Shown: piece by piece, positions 23,908 through 33,137 of the stretch
Layout of the letters: every line of letters begins with the position of its first letter
Numbering within the stretch: position 1 is the stretch's first letter
Assembly (NCBI GenBank): GCA_022562915.1
Contig: JADFOJ010000031.1
Location: 1-35,801, forward strand
Origin: Planctomycetota bacterium
GTDB taxonomy: Bacteria > Planctomycetota > Phycisphaerae > Phycisphaerales > SM1A02
DNA: 35,801 nt
Reading direction: 5' to 3'
Made by a program: the position numbers and the translations under genes
Notes under the pieces: generated by a model
Seen by the model: the letters and a program-made list of their open reading frames with translations, nothing else
Database searches by the model: none
Told to the model about the DNA's origin: nothing

Positions 23908-26904
23908 TCACAACCCGGCGCATGCCTCGAGCAGGGCGTCATACTCGACGCGCGGGAACACCTCCAGCTTGCCTCCCTTCGACGCGTTATAGATGCACCG
24001 ACCGTGTTCCTCGAAGACGTTCTTCGCGTGCTCGTAGCACTTGCGGACCTGGTCGAGTTGGGGATCGTGCCATTTCTTGCCCTTTCCGAAATAGTCCGGG
24101 TGGAAATGGTTCGGGTCGTCATCGGTGGAGGTGATGGTCATCCCGTCGATGATCGCGCCGGCCGGAATCGCGTAGCTGAAATCCATCCCGATCAGGTACA
24201 CCTCGGTGAACCCCATGTAGAACGCGAGCTGAAGGTTGATGTACGTCACGGACTGGCCGCAGTAGAGTCGTTTGGCGGCGTCGAAGGAGAAGCGCGCAGT
24301 CCGGTAGTTGGGATTGCCCGGCTCATAGAACCCCTTGTTCATCCGGAAGAACGCAACGTTGTCCGCCTGGTCGATCATGTCACGGTAGTCCGCGGGAAAG
24401 AATTTCTGCTCGACCTCGAACGCGTTGATCCGCTGGAGGTTGTCGGCGATGACATGCGAATCCTCCACGACGTAGTAGGTGGGGCGAAAGCCCGTCTCGT
24501 CCGTCTTGTAGAAGATGCCATTGACGCCGAAGGTGATCTCGTCGCGGAGGCACTCCAGATCGTGCCGGTTCAGTGACGGCCCGTTGCCGATGATGAAGCA
24601 CCTGCCGCCACGATGGCGGTCCTTGAACCGGCGCAAGATGCCGGCGTCCGATGTCAAGAGCGGGCATTCTTCGCTGACGGCCACCCCGGTCGCGCGGCGG
24701 GGGACGGCGGCGTCGGCGCGGGCGAGGAGATCCTCCCGGATCTCCGGGTCGATGTCGACGTGCCGCGCCAGGATTCCCGACAGACCCGGGTCCAGCGAGG
24801 CGATCGCCGCGTCGAAGCCGGCGGTGTCCCTCTGCTCGTGACAGGCTGCCGCGCGACGGCAGGTCTCGCGCGCCTCGACGAGCATCCGCCGGTAGTGCTC
24901 GGGAGACTCGCGAAGCCGCGGCGGGCCGGCGGCACCCGCCAGTTGCCCTTGCGGCGGAGCCTCGAGGCAATCGGTGAACTCCCCGCGGTCGTCGGGATCA
25001 CCGTCACGCACCACTCCATGTTCGCCGGTGGTGTACAGGACCATCCCTTGTCGCAACACGCGCACCCACAGGTCGGGATCGAACGCGTCGTCGCCCAGGC
25101 CGGCATCGAACCCGCCGATGCTTCGCAGCATCCGGGTGCTCGCCAGGATCGTCCCCACCGAGACCGGGAAGTCGCCTGGCGGCGTGAGCAAGTCGATCCA
25201 TTCGGTGCCTCGACGCACCCGTGCCGGGCGTCGCACCCCGCGCGTTCGCCGCTCGCACGCGACTCCTGCAAGGAGCCCGTCATCCTTGAAGCGGTACAGG
25301 ATGAGACGCGACCAGATCGAGGTCGGCGTCAACCGCTCGCCGGGGGCGAGGAACGTCACCAGTTCGCCTTGGGCGTCGTGCAGGCCGATGTTCGACAGGT
25401 CGGCGAGCGTGCCGGCGCCGTTGCCGTCACCACCGATCATGCGGAACCGGGAATCACCGGCGACGGCGTCCAGGACGTGCCGGGGCGAATCGCCGCTGCC
25501 GTCATCGACGACGAGGCACTCGATGTGGCGATACTGCTGATCGCGGACGCTCTGCAGACACTCGGCGAGGCCGCGGTCATCGCCGGACCGCACGACCACG
25601 ACCGAAACCAGAGGCCGCCGCCGACTACTGACGACCCGGAACACGACCCGGCCGAGAACCCCCCGGACCGATGGAGGCAGCCTCCAGTAGAGTCGCTTCA
25701 GTCCGCCTCTGGGCAGGCGTGGGCGGAACTGACCGGCGCGCCGGGCGAGACGCGCCCTCGCCGAGTTCGCGATGCGGTTTGGATCGGCGAGGCCGAGCAG
25801 GCCGCCGACATAGGCCCGTAACAGCCAACGGCTCCGGCGGCCTGCGCGGATTCTCAGCGCCCGGAACCCCCTGCCACGCACGATCCGTGACGACTCGACG
25901 ATCAACAGCGTGCACCGATTGACCACCCCGGCAACGGTCCCCAGGTGCTTGCGGCCCAGCAGCCGCTGCGACTTGCCCCTGATGCCGAACAGCAGGACCA
26001 GGTCCCGTTGCTCGTTCCGCCGGCAGATGTCGTGGATGACGGCCACGGACGGGACCAGGTAGTTGCGATACCCCGCCCGAAGCGCCCGGATGCAGAAGTC
26101 CGCGTCCTCGTAGCCGAACGGATTGAAGGCATCGTCGAAGCCGCCGAGCTTCCGCGCCAGCGACGCGCCGTAGCAATGCAGGCCGCCCGGAAGCGTGTCG
26201 ACGGGGACCGGCCCCGTTGCATCCATGACACGGCGCCGGGTTGCCGCATCGTCGATCAGGAACGTCGGCGGCGACGGGCGGCGGTTGGTTCCCAGGTAGT
26301 GCCGCCGCCAGCCACGTATCCCCAGGTGATACAGCACCTCCGGGCCGCGCCGGGGGAGGTGTTCCTGGAGCCATCGCCGCAGCACGGCGGGATCGAAACA
26401 GAACGGCTCCCCGCAGCCGCCCCGGGCGATGGCCGCGCGGACGCGGGCGTAGTCGTCCTGCCAGATCTCGCGGCACGCGTTGGCATCGATGACGGCCGCG
26501 GCGATGACGCCGACGGGCCCGGACCGCGAGAGGGTCTCCAGGGCATCGACCATCGACCGCAGGTACCCCCGCGGCGGCATGAGATCCGGGTCGTAGGACA
26601 CCAGGACGTCGGCGTTCCACTCCAGGCATGCGCGAAGAAGGACGTTGCGGCCGCCGGCGACACCGAGGTTGGCCCCGGCGCACCGGAACGTGATGTCGGG
26701 CTGCGCTTCGAAGTAGCGGGCAATGTCCGCATCCAGCCGATCGTTCAGCAGGACGAACAGCCGCGTGGTCGCGCCGAGCTCGCCGGCAATGGACGACAGC
26801 GAGACCCGGGCCGACTCGAACTCGTCGCGCCTGAGCAGGGTGTAGACGGCGACTCTGGATGTTCGTCTGGCTGGTTCCATCGGGCTCGACGGGAAAGCCG
26901 CCAT
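23908..26904 (-). CDS. Three-domain glycosyltransferase: GT2 - degenerate GT2 - MAF/DUF115 domain
   Basis: Encodes 998 residues. Domain 1 (about 17-290) is a GT2 rhamnosyl-like fold: NLGVAGGRN, SYDPDLMPP (DPD in place of DXD) and FGYEDADFC. Domain 2 (about 431-640) has VSVVVVRSGDD and LVVDDGSGDS, but the DXD position reads FLAPGERL, so it probably does not bind metal and may be a binding module. Domain 3 (about 757-998) opens with RCFIIGNGPSLNRHD and FGVNGIFY, the signature of MAF/DUF115 proteins, which are linked to nonulosonate transfer or flagellin glycosylation. The ATG at 26904 overlaps a TACAAT that could be a -10; an ATG at 26880 (residue 9) may be the true start. It precedes the membrane protein at 23901 in an operon. 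Confidence 0.82.
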   Translation of the reverse strand: MAAFPSSPMEPARRTSRVAVYTLLRRDEFESARVSLSSIAGELGATTRLFVLLNDRLDADIARYFEAQPDITFRCAGANLGVAGGRNVLLRACLEWNADVLVSYDPDLMPPRGYLRSMVDALETLSRSGPVGVIAAAVIDANACREIWQDDYARVRAAIARGGCGEPFCFDPAVLRRWLQEHLPRRGPEVLYHLGIRGWRRHYLGTNRRPSPPTFLIDDAATRRRVMDATGPVPVDTLPGGLHCYGASLARKLGGFDDAFNPFGYEDADFCIRALRAGYRNYLVPSVAVIHDICRRNEQRDLVLLFGIRGKSQRLLGRKHLGTVAGVVNRCTLLIVESSRIVRGRGFRALRIRAGRRSRWLLRAYVGGLLGLADPNRIANSARARLARRAGQFRPRLPRGGLKRLYWRLPPSVRGVLGRVVFRVVSSRRRPLVSVVVVRSGDDRGLAECLQSVRDQQYRHIECLVVDDGSGDSPRHVLDAVAGDSRFRMIGGDGNGAGTLADLSNIGLHDAQGELVTFLAPGERLTPTSIWSRLILYRFKDDGLLAGVACERRTRGVRRPARVRRGTEWIDLLTPPGDFPVSVGTILASTRMLRSIGGFDAGLGDDAFDPDLWVRVLRQGMVLYTTGEHGVVRDGDPDDRGEFTDCLEAPPQGQLAGAAGPPRLRESPEHYRRMLVEARETCRRAAACHEQRDTAGFDAAIASLDPGLSGILARHVDIDPEIREDLLARADAAVPRRATGVAVSEECPLLTSDAGILRRFKDRHRGGRCFIIGNGPSLNRHDLECLRDEITFGVNGIFYKTDETGFRPTYYVVEDSHVIADNLQRINAFEVEQKFFPADYRDMIDQADNVAFFRMNKGFYEPGNPNYRTARFSFDAAKRLYCGQSVTYINLQLAFYMGFTEVYLIGMDFSYAIPAGAIIDGMTITSTDDDPNHFHPDYFGKGKKWHDPQLDQVRKCYEHAKNVFEEHGRCIYNASKGGKLEVFPRVEYDALLEACAGL

Positions 26905-26956
26905 TGTACGGCAGGCGTCGGACGCCGGAGAACCCGGGGGCGCGGGGGGCGCGGGT

Positions 26957-28069
26957 TCAGATCCTGCGGAAGACCGCCGTGCGCGAGGCGGTCCCGACGC
27001 ATTCGAACAGGGGCGAGGCGGACAACACCTCCTCCACGAATCGGGTCACCCCCGGCCACTCGGGCGCGCCGTAGTCGTCCAGCACGAGGTACCCGCGCGG
27101 TTGGATCATCGGCGCGTATCGTTCGAAATCCGCCGTGACGCCTTCGAATGAGTGATCCCCGTCGATCAGGACGAAGTTGAAGGTCCGGCCGGACACCTGC
27201 CGGCCCACCGCATCGTCCGCGGAGTATCCCTGGATCACCGTGTACTGCTCCGGCGGTACGCCGAGTCGATCCAGGTTGCGCTGAAGGAGCCTCCGGCTGA
27301 CGGGCAGTCTCGTCATCGGATCGAGCTCATCCGGCGCGTAGTACCCCTCGAAGGGATCGATCAGCGTCATGTGGGCGCGCTCGAAGAAGGGACCGACCGC
27401 CTCCAGGATCACCATGGCGCTGATCCCGAAGAGCACGCCGATCTCCAGCCCGTTGAATTCGCGCCCGGTGACACTGCGGGCCACCACGGCCCGGAGCAGC
27501 CCGTCATACATGTGCGAGGCGAGCCGGCCCGCGACGGCAGCCTCGATCTGGAGCAGCTTGCGCTCCAGGTAGCGCAGGTACGGGGGTTCCAGCGTCACAC
27601 CGAGACGCTCCGACCATACCGAACAGAGCTCTGCCTCGGTCTCCTGGTCGAGACGGCGGCTGAAACCGATGTACTGCTCACCGCGCAAGGCCCCGACATC
27701 GCCGCGCACGACCGTGACATCGCCGTGCAGTGCCGTCACATCGCCGCGCAGTGCCGTGACATCACCGCGCAAGGCCCCGACGTCGTCGGCCAGCAACGGG
27801 CGCGCTGCCGCGGCGGCCTCGGCGGTCGCTGCGAGCGACGCTGTCCTGTCGTCGAGAGCGGTCGAGCGATCGCCCAACTGTCGAACGGACCGGGCCACGG
27901 CACCGACGCACACCGCCAGCAGCAGGACCGACCCGATCGTTGCCGCGGCGGCGCCCCACAGACTCGACGCACCGTAGATCGCCGACAGCACCGCCACGAC
28001 CAGTACGGCGAGCAGCACCCGGCGGCCGGTGCGCCCGCTGTCGCCGGGATGGAAGAAGTTGCCACGCAA
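26957..28069 (-). CDS. Membrane-anchored class I methyltransferase with a heptad-repeat linker
   Basis: Encodes 370 residues. Two hydrophobic segments near 17-35 and 40-60 anchor the protein. A linker at about 95-129 is built of five 7-residue repeats (GDVTALR-like), likely a coiled coil or stiff spacer. From about 185 the catalytic domain follows the Methyltransf_24/TylF pattern: GLEIGVLFGIS as SAM loop, LIDPFEGYYAP, FNFVLIDGDHSFEG and GYLVLDDYG. A TTG at 28069 is the only start before the membrane segment; no ATG is in frame upstream. It begins 27 nt after the wzt stop. A role on a membrane-linked glycan is inferred. Confidence 0.83.
   Translation of the reverse strand: MRGNFFHPGDSGRTGRRVLLAVLVVAVLSAIYGASSLWGAAAATIGSVLLLAVCVGAVARSVRQLGDRSTALDDRTASLAATAEAAAAARPLLADDVGALRGDVTALRGDVTALHGDVTVVRGDVGALRGEQYIGFSRRLDQETEAELCSVWSERLGVTLEPPYLRYLERKLLQIEAAVAGRLASHMYDGLLRAVVARSVTGREFNGLEIGVLFGISAMVILEAVGPFFERAHMTLIDPFEGYYAPDELDPMTRLPVSRRLLQRNLDRLGVPPEQYTVIQGYSADDAVGRQVSGRTFNFVLIDGDHSFEGVTADFERYAPMIQPRGYLVLDDYGAPEWPGVTRFVEEVLSASPLFECVGTASRTAVFRRI
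27681..27785. repeat. Five tandem 21-bp units inside the methyltransferase gene
   Basis: Units 27681-27701, 27702-27722, 27723-27743, 27744-27764 and 27765-27785. The first and fifth differ at a single base. They encode the heptad linker of the methyltransferase, so copy number would change linker length without shifting the frame. Confidence 0.9.
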
Positions 28070-28096
28070 GTCGATGCCACCGACAACGGCCGGGAA

Positions 28097-29371
28097 TCAG
28101 CCGGCCGGCGCCCACGGGTCGGCATCATGATATCGCCAAACGTACTCGTGCCCAATGATCCCCGGTCGCTTCTGCTCGTACCACGAACGGCGGACGCTGC
28201 TCTCGTCGACAAGTGAGAAGTACACGACGCCGTGTTGCCGCTCGATGAGCTTCCGGAACGGCCGGCCCATGCTGATCGAGATGCGATACAGGTTCGCCTC
28301 GAGCAGTCCCCCCGGGACTTCGAACTCGGCCGTGTAGCCGCCCGGACTCCTCTCGGCGAGGCGGCCCGGTTCGCAGTCGGCGTCGCCGGAGCCGAGCACC
28401 GTCAGCCCGTCCGCCGTCTCGACACGACAGAAGACGTGCACCCCCGTCACCGGCTCATTGATGTCGTAGCCGATCCGCACGCGGAACGGCCGGCTGAACT
28501 CAACCTGTTCCGCCACGTGCCCGTGCTCGTCCAGGATCGTGACCGCGCGCAGCACCATTGCCTGCGAGGGGTTCGGCGCCATCTCGGCGTGCCCCTTTGC
28601 CATCGGCCGTTCCAGTTCAACCTGTTGCTCGATGTATTCCTGCACGACTTTCGCGGTCGCTCCCATGCGATCGATGCGCCCTTTCTCCAGTTGCATCGTC
28701 CAGTTACAGAGATCGGCCACCGCCCGCTGGTTGTGGCTTACGAACAGCACCGTCCGGCCGCTCTCAATGAGCTGTTTCATTCTCTGGGTCGACCGCTGGC
28801 GGAACGACTCGTCACCGACGCCCATGATCTCGTCGATCAGAAGGATCTCCGGCTCCAGCGTGACCATGATCGAGAACGCCAGCCTCATCCGCATGCCGCT
28901 GGAGTAGTGCTTGACCGGTTCGTCCAGGAACCGCTCGATCCCGGAGAAGCCCACGATCTCGTCGAACTTCCTGCGGATCTCGGCGCGGCGCATGCCCAGG
29001 ATCACGCCGCTGAGCAGGACGTTCTCCCGGCCGGTGAGCTCGGGATGGAAGCCCACGCCGAAGTCCAGCATCGAGCCGATCCGCCCGCGCACGGCAAGTC
29101 GGCCGGCCGTCGGTCGCGTGAGCCGGGCGATGATCTTCAACAGGGTGCTCTTCCCGGCGCCGTTGGCACCCACGATGCCGACCGCCTCCCCCGGATTGAC
29201 CTCGAAACTGACGTCGCGGAGCGCCCAGATCGTGTCCCGGGTGCGTTGCTGCGTGAAGACTCGTTTCATCGCACCCACCAGCCTCGACGCGAGCACGTGG
29301 TCACCGCCGCGCTTCGCCTCCAGGCGATAGCTCTTGCCCAGTTTCTCGACGGTGATGATGGGCTGGCTCAT
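28097..29371 (-). CDS. wzt: O-antigen / polysaccharide ABC exporter, ATP-binding subunit with C-terminal glycan-binding domain
   Basis: Encodes 424 residues. The ATPase domain (about 1-250) has Walker A GANGAGKST, signature YSSGMRMRL, Walker B ILLIDEI and the switch His in FVSHNQ. The remaining 170 residues form a Wzt-C type beta-sandwich (VEFSRPFRVRI, then FEVPGGLLEA) that binds the chain end in families where termination is coupled to export. With Wzm it moves lipid-linked polysaccharide across the inner membrane. The ATG at 29371 was chosen because the fold begins there; upstream residues overlap the permease region. It lies 16 nt after wzm. The Wzt-C domain suggests a modified (for example methylated) terminal sugar is recognised. 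Confidence 0.93.
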   Translation of the reverse strand: MSQPIITVEKLGKSYRLEAKRGGDHVLASRLVGAMKRVFTQQRTRDTIWALRDVSFEVNPGEAVGIVGANGAGKSTLLKIIARLTRPTAGRLAVRGRIGSMLDFGVGFHPELTGRENVLLSGVILGMRRAEIRRKFDEIVGFSGIERFLDEPVKHYSSGMRMRLAFSIMVTLEPEILLIDEIMGVGDESFRQRSTQRMKQLIESGRTVLFVSHNQRAVADLCNWTMQLEKGRIDRMGATAKVVQEYIEQQVELERPMAKGHAEMAPNPSQAMVLRAVTILDEHGHVAEQVEFSRPFRVRIGYDINEPVTGVHVFCRVETADGLTVLGSGDADCEPGRLAERSPGGYTAEFEVPGGLLEANLYRISISMGRPFRKLIERQHGVVYFSLVDESSVRRSWYEQKRPGIIGHEYVWRYHDADPWAPAG

Positions 29372-29387
29372 GACAACGACCCGACGG

Positions 29388-30308
29388 TCAGATGAAGTCG
29401 GTGACCGTCTCCTCATGGCTCCGGAAGATGAGCACGCCACCGACGAGAAGCGCCGCGGTCACCGCCGTCGAAATCCCGATCATCACCACCGTCGGCGGCG
29501 GCGTGCCGAGCAGTGCCGAGCGGAAGCCGCCGCAGACCGTGACCATCGGGTTCACCGCGTACAGTGGGCGCCACGCCTCCGGCACCAGCTCCACGGGATA
29601 GATGATCGGCGAGCTGAAGAACCACAATCGCATGAGCACGGGCATGAAGTGGCGCACGTCACGGTACAGCCCGTTCAGGACGCTGGCGGCCAGGCCGACG
29701 CCGATGGCGCCGGCCATCGCCAGGAGAAAATACGCCGGCAGCAGCAGTATCGCGGTCCCCGGCACGATCCGGTAGATCAACAGCATGGCCAGGAGGATCA
29801 GCAGGCCGAAGAAGAGGTCCACCAGCGGGCTGATGACGTTGGCAACCGGCAGAACCTGGCGCGGGAAATAGACCCTGGACACCAGGGCACCGCTGGAGAT
29901 CAGTGCGTTGGAGGCACGACTGACGGACGAGTCGAAGTACCCCCAGATCAACAGCGCCGCGAAGAGGAACACCGGATACGGCACGCCCTCGGTTCCCATG
30001 CGCCCCAGCACGCCGAAGAACAGCGAGTAAATGATGATGGTCAACAGGGGCGTGATGAACGCCCACAGGATGCCGAGCGTCGTTGCCCGGTAGCGGACCT
30101 TGATGTCTCGGACGACCAGCATGAACAGCAGTTCGCGCGCCGCCCATATCTCCGCGAAGCATCGAACAACGTGAGCCGGGCTCTCCGAGATCACGCGGCG
30201 CCGCCGATCGGCATCCACCTCGTAGCCGACGCCGGCCGGCACCACGGACACGACGCCGGTGGAATCGACGGTCCTCGTCGGCCCGGGGGATGGCGATCGC
30301 TCGCTCAT
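29388..30308 (-). CDS. wzm: O-antigen / polysaccharide ABC exporter, permease subunit
   Basis: Encodes 306 residues of the ABC-2 type membrane family. A cytoplasmic N-terminus of about 60 residues leads into an amphipathic gate helix (ELLFMLVVRDIKVRYR) and six hydrophobic segments, with SSPIIYPVELVP and YAVNPMV in the later loop, both typical of Wzm/TagG. It forms the channel for lipid-linked glycan with Wzt. The ATG at 30308 is 22 nt after the stop of the upstream GT2 gene; no strong ribosome site is seen. Gene order GT2-wzm-wzt-methyltransferase on the minus strand looks like one operon. Confidence 0.93.
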   Translation of the reverse strand: MSERSPSPGPTRTVDSTGVVSVVPAGVGYEVDADRRRRVISESPAHVVRCFAEIWAARELLFMLVVRDIKVRYRATTLGILWAFITPLLTIIIYSLFFGVLGRMGTEGVPYPVFLFAALLIWGYFDSSVSRASNALISSGALVSRVYFPRQVLPVANVISPLVDLFFGLLILLAMLLIYRIVPGTAILLLPAYFLLAMAGAIGVGLAASVLNGLYRDVRHFMPVLMRLWFFSSPIIYPVELVPEAWRPLYAVNPMVTVCGGFRSALLGTPPPTVVMIGISTAVTAALLVGGVLIFRSHEETVTDFI

Positions 30309-30330
30309 CGTCTGCTGCGCGGTGCCGTGG

Positions 30331-31224
30331 TCACAGTTCGCGTACGGCGTCGCGCACCGGCGGCGCCAGGTCCGGGTCGTCGTTGCTTTGAGACCCCAGC
30401 ACGATCGCCCGCGCGGTCGGATGCCGTCGCAGGCCGTCGACGGTGTACTTGCAGTACAGAGAATCCGGCGCGATGGCGAGGGCCGGCGACCCGTGGAACT
30501 CGCCGGTGATGTTGCGGCGCTTCCACGCATCTTCGCAGACGGTTCTCATCTTGCGCATCTGGTGGCGACTCTGCTGGACGCTGATCGAGTCGGGGTGAAT
30601 CCGGTACCGCAGGACGCACGCGCCCAGGTTGTCGAGCCGTCCGACCTCACCCAGCCGCAGCCACAGATCGAGGTCCTCGGCGGGGTATGTCTCAGCGCGG
30701 TATCCCCCGACGCGTCTGGCCGCTTCGGTCCGGTACATCGCGGATGGATGGCAGATGGGGATTCTTCCCTGCAGCGCCTCGCGTTGAACCGCGTCATCGC
30801 CGCGAACCGGCGGCGGGCGATGGAGCCGGCGGTCGGCCTCGTCCATCAACTCGATCCCGCCACCGAGGCACACGACGTCCGGGTGGCCCAGGAGATAGTC
30901 GACCTGCAGATCGAACCGGTGCGGCAGGGCGATGTCGTCCGCATCCATGCGGGCGATGAGCTCGCCGCGCGCGAGGGCGAGCAATTCGTTGAGCGTCGCC
31001 ACCAGCCCGAGGTTCTCGCGGCTTCGCAACCGGATGCGGTCGTCCGCGGCGGCAAACCGCTGCAGTTCGGCGAGCGACTCGTCGGTGGAACCATCATCGA
31101 TCACGATCAGCTCGAAGTCACGGAACCGTTGATCGAGAATGCTCTGGACGGCGGGCCGGAGATACCGCCCGGCGTTGAACACGGGGAGCAGGACCGATAC
31201 GCTCGGCACGTTCGCGCCTGACAA
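30331..31224 (-). CDS. Glycosyltransferase family 2
   Basis: Encodes 297 residues from the start chosen. The GT-A core has VSVLLPVFNAGRYL, IVIDDGSTDES and the metal-binding DAD (RMDADDIAL), followed by AEDLDLWLRL. A TTG at 31224 is preceded by AGGAG at 31232-31236 with 7-nt spacing, which decides the start. A longer TTG form from 31290 and a GTG at 31209 are less likely. First gene of the minus-strand operon that continues through wzm and wzt, so it probably builds the exported chain. Donor and acceptor are unknown. Confidence 0.88.
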   Translation of the reverse strand: MSGANVPSVSVLLPVFNAGRYLRPAVQSILDQRFRDFELIVIDDGSTDESLAELQRFAAADDRIRLRSRENLGLVATLNELLALARGELIARMDADDIALPHRFDLQVDYLLGHPDVVCLGGGIELMDEADRRLHRPPPVRGDDAVQREALQGRIPICHPSAMYRTEAARRVGGYRAETYPAEDLDLWLRLGEVGRLDNLGACVLRYRIHPDSISVQQSRHQMRKMRTVCEDAWKRRNITGEFHGSPALAIAPDSLYCKYTVDGLRRHPTARAIVLGSQSNDDPDLAPPVRDAVREL

Positions 31225-31343
31225 CAGTCTTCTCCTGGGAACGAGTCGGCTGACTTGTGAAACCCCGCCGGATCCTGCCGTGGAATCCAAGGGGGCGTAG
31301 AGTATAGCTTCGCTGACCGCTGGTTGCCTGTGCCGCCGGGATC

Positions 31344-32054
31344 ATGACCGTGACACTTCAGACGCCGGGTACAACGCCGCGGATCGTCGCCCTGGTGCCG
31401 ATGCGGCACTCGAGCGAGCGCGTGCCGGGAAAGAACTTCCGGCCCCTGGCCGGGCGCCCTCTCTACCACCACATCGTCACCTCACTGCTCGGGTCCGATC
31501 GCATCGACACCGTCCTGATCGATACCGACAGCCCGGTGATACGCGAGGACTGCGCCGCGGCGTTTCCAGGGGTACGCCTCGTCGAACGCCCCGGACACCT
31601 TCGGGGCGGCAACGTGCCGATGAACGAGGTCCTGCTGCACGATGTCGATCAGATCGAGGCGGACTTCTTTCTCCAGACTCACAGCACCAATCCCCTGCTG
31701 AAGACGGCGACGATCGATTCCGCCGTCGACACGATGCTCGCCGGCGCCGCCCGGCACGACTCCCTGTTCGGCGTCACCCGCTGGCACACGCGCCTGTACG
31801 ACGCCGAGGGCCGGCCCCTGAACCACGACCCGTCGGAGCTTCTGCGAACACAGGACCTGCCGCCGGTGTTCGAGGAGAACTCGAACATCTACATCTTCAC
31901 GGCCGCGAGCCTGCGACGGCATCGCAGCCGGATCGGCACGTCACCGATCCGCTTCGAGATCGACCGCCTGGAGGCCGTCGACATCGACGACGAGGCAGCG
32001 TTCCGCCTCGCCGAGATGCTCCTGAATGCCGGCGCGGCGCCGGCGGAGCTCTGA
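31344..32054 (+). CDS. Acylneuraminate cytidylyltransferase-like (CMP-nonulosonate / CMP-acid-sugar synthetase)
   Basis: Encodes 236 residues, the usual size for NeuA/KdsB-type enzymes, which activate a 3-deoxy acid sugar with CTP. The N-terminal nucleotide loop is VALVPMRHSSERVPGKNF; the RVPGKN part matches the CMP-NeuAc synthetase entry. Later FFLQTHSTNPLL and FEIDRLEAVDIDDE are family-typical (metal and sugar sites). The start follows a divergent gap from the GT2 operon. It leads a four-gene unit with a 2-hydroxyacid dehydrogenase, an SDR and an SMP-30 lactonase. Which acid sugar it activates is unknown; no NeuB-like condensing enzyme is adjacent. Confidence 0.85.
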   Translation: MTVTLQTPGTTPRIVALVPMRHSSERVPGKNFRPLAGRPLYHHIVTSLLGSDRIDTVLIDTDSPVIREDCAAAFPGVRLVERPGHLRGGNVPMNEVLLHDVDQIEADFFLQTHSTNPLLKTATIDSAVDTMLAGAARHDSLFGVTRWHTRLYDAEGRPLNHDPSELLRTQDLPPVFEENSNIYIFTAASLRRHRSRIGTSPIRFEIDRLEAVDIDDEAAFRLAEMLLNAGAAPAEL

Positions 32055-32168
32055 GCCGGACGGCGCGCCCGTTGGTGTTGCCCGCCGGGGCGGCGAGTGA
32101 TACCGTTGCGTCCGGCCGCCCGGCGCGGCCCATGAGAACGTGCTCCAAGACAGAGGACCCCCAAGCCG

Positions 32169-33137
32169 ATGCGATGGAAAGTCCTGGTGACGGCTCCGCG
32201 AATGCTCCGCGACATGCCCCGGCTCCGGCCGGACCTCGACGCGCTTGGCTGGGAGCTCGTGTTGCCCGACGTCCGGCAACAGCTTGACGAGCAGCAACTG
32301 CTGGAGGTGGTCGGCGACATCGACGCCGCGATCTGCGGCGACGATGCGTACACCGCCCGCGTCATGGATGCCGCCCCGAAGCTCAAGGCCATCTGCAAGT
32401 GGGGCACGGGCATCGATGAGATCGACGTCGAGGCGGCACGCGAGCGCGGCATCCACGTGCGCAACGTCCCGGACGCGTTCAGCGTGCCGGTGGCGGACAC
32501 CGTGCTGGCCTTCATGCTCAGCTTCGCGCGCAGGCTCCCCTGGCTCGATCGCGCGATCAAGCAGGGCGGCTGGGAGTACATCGACGGCGTCTCGCTGGCC
32601 GAATGCACGCTGGGGGTCGTGGGCTGCGGCAACGTCGGCCGGACCGTGCTGCGCCGGGCGAGGGCGTTCGGCATGCGGTGCCTCGGCAACGACCCGCTGC
32701 CGATGCCGCCGCAACTGATCGACGAGACGTCCGTGGAGATGGTCGAACTCGACGAACTGCTCGCCGGGGCGGACTTCGTGAGCCTCAACTGCGACCTCAA
32801 CCCGACGAGCCACCACCTGGTCGGCCGCCGCGAACTGAAGCTCATGAAGCCCGGCGCCGTGCTGATCAATACCGCCCGCGGCCCGATCGTGGATGAACCG
32901 GCACTCGTCGAGGCGCTGGAGTCCGGGGAGATCAACGGCGCCGGGCTCGACGTCTTCGAGGTCGAGCCGTTGCCGATCGACAGCCCGCTCAGAACGATGG
33001 ACCGTGTCATACTCTGCCCCCACATGGCCAACAGCAGCCCCCGCGCGTGCCGGAACGTGCACCGGCAGGTGATTCAAAACGTCCAGGAACTGCTGGCGCA
33101 GTGCGAGACCGCGGCGGCGGCCGGCGGGAGGCGGTGA
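32169..33137 (+). CDS. D-isomer-specific 2-hydroxyacid dehydrogenase (phosphoglycerate-dehydrogenase-like)
   Basis: Encodes 322 residues. The Rossmann motif GCGNVG is at 152-157. The catalytic triad is present: Arg237 in NTARGP, Glu266 in EVEP and His285 in CPHMANS. Family members oxidise 2-hydroxy acids or reduce 2-keto acids with NAD(P). It lacks a C-terminal ACT domain, so it is a short form. GAGGA precedes the ATG by about 10 nt. Its stop overlaps the next gene by one base (TGATG), so it is coupled to the SDR. In this neighbourhood the substrate is more likely a sugar acid than 3-phosphoglycerate, an inference from context. Confidence 0.9.
   Translation: MRWKVLVTAPRMLRDMPRLRPDLDALGWELVLPDVRQQLDEQQLLEVVGDIDAAICGDDAYTARVMDAAPKLKAICKWGTGIDEIDVEAARERGIHVRNVPDAFSVPVADTVLAFMLSFARRLPWLDRAIKQGGWEYIDGVSLAECTLGVVGCGNVGRTVLRRARAFGMRCLGNDPLPMPPQLIDETSVEMVELDELLAGADFVSLNCDLNPTSHHLVGRRELKLMKPGAVLINTARGPIVDEPALVEALESGEINGAGLDVFEVEPLPIDSPLRTMDRVILCPHMANSSPRACRNVHRQVIQNVQELLAQCETAAAAGGRR

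Noticed and set aside
21811..24576. Another very long plus-strand open frame across a methyltransferase, the membrane protein and the three-domain transferase
   Set aside because: It overlaps genes with clear motifs on their own frames and shows only low-complexity composition.
27681..27785. Regular repeats that could suggest a CRISPR array
   Set aside because: Units are contiguous with no spacers, and they lie in frame inside a methyltransferase gene.
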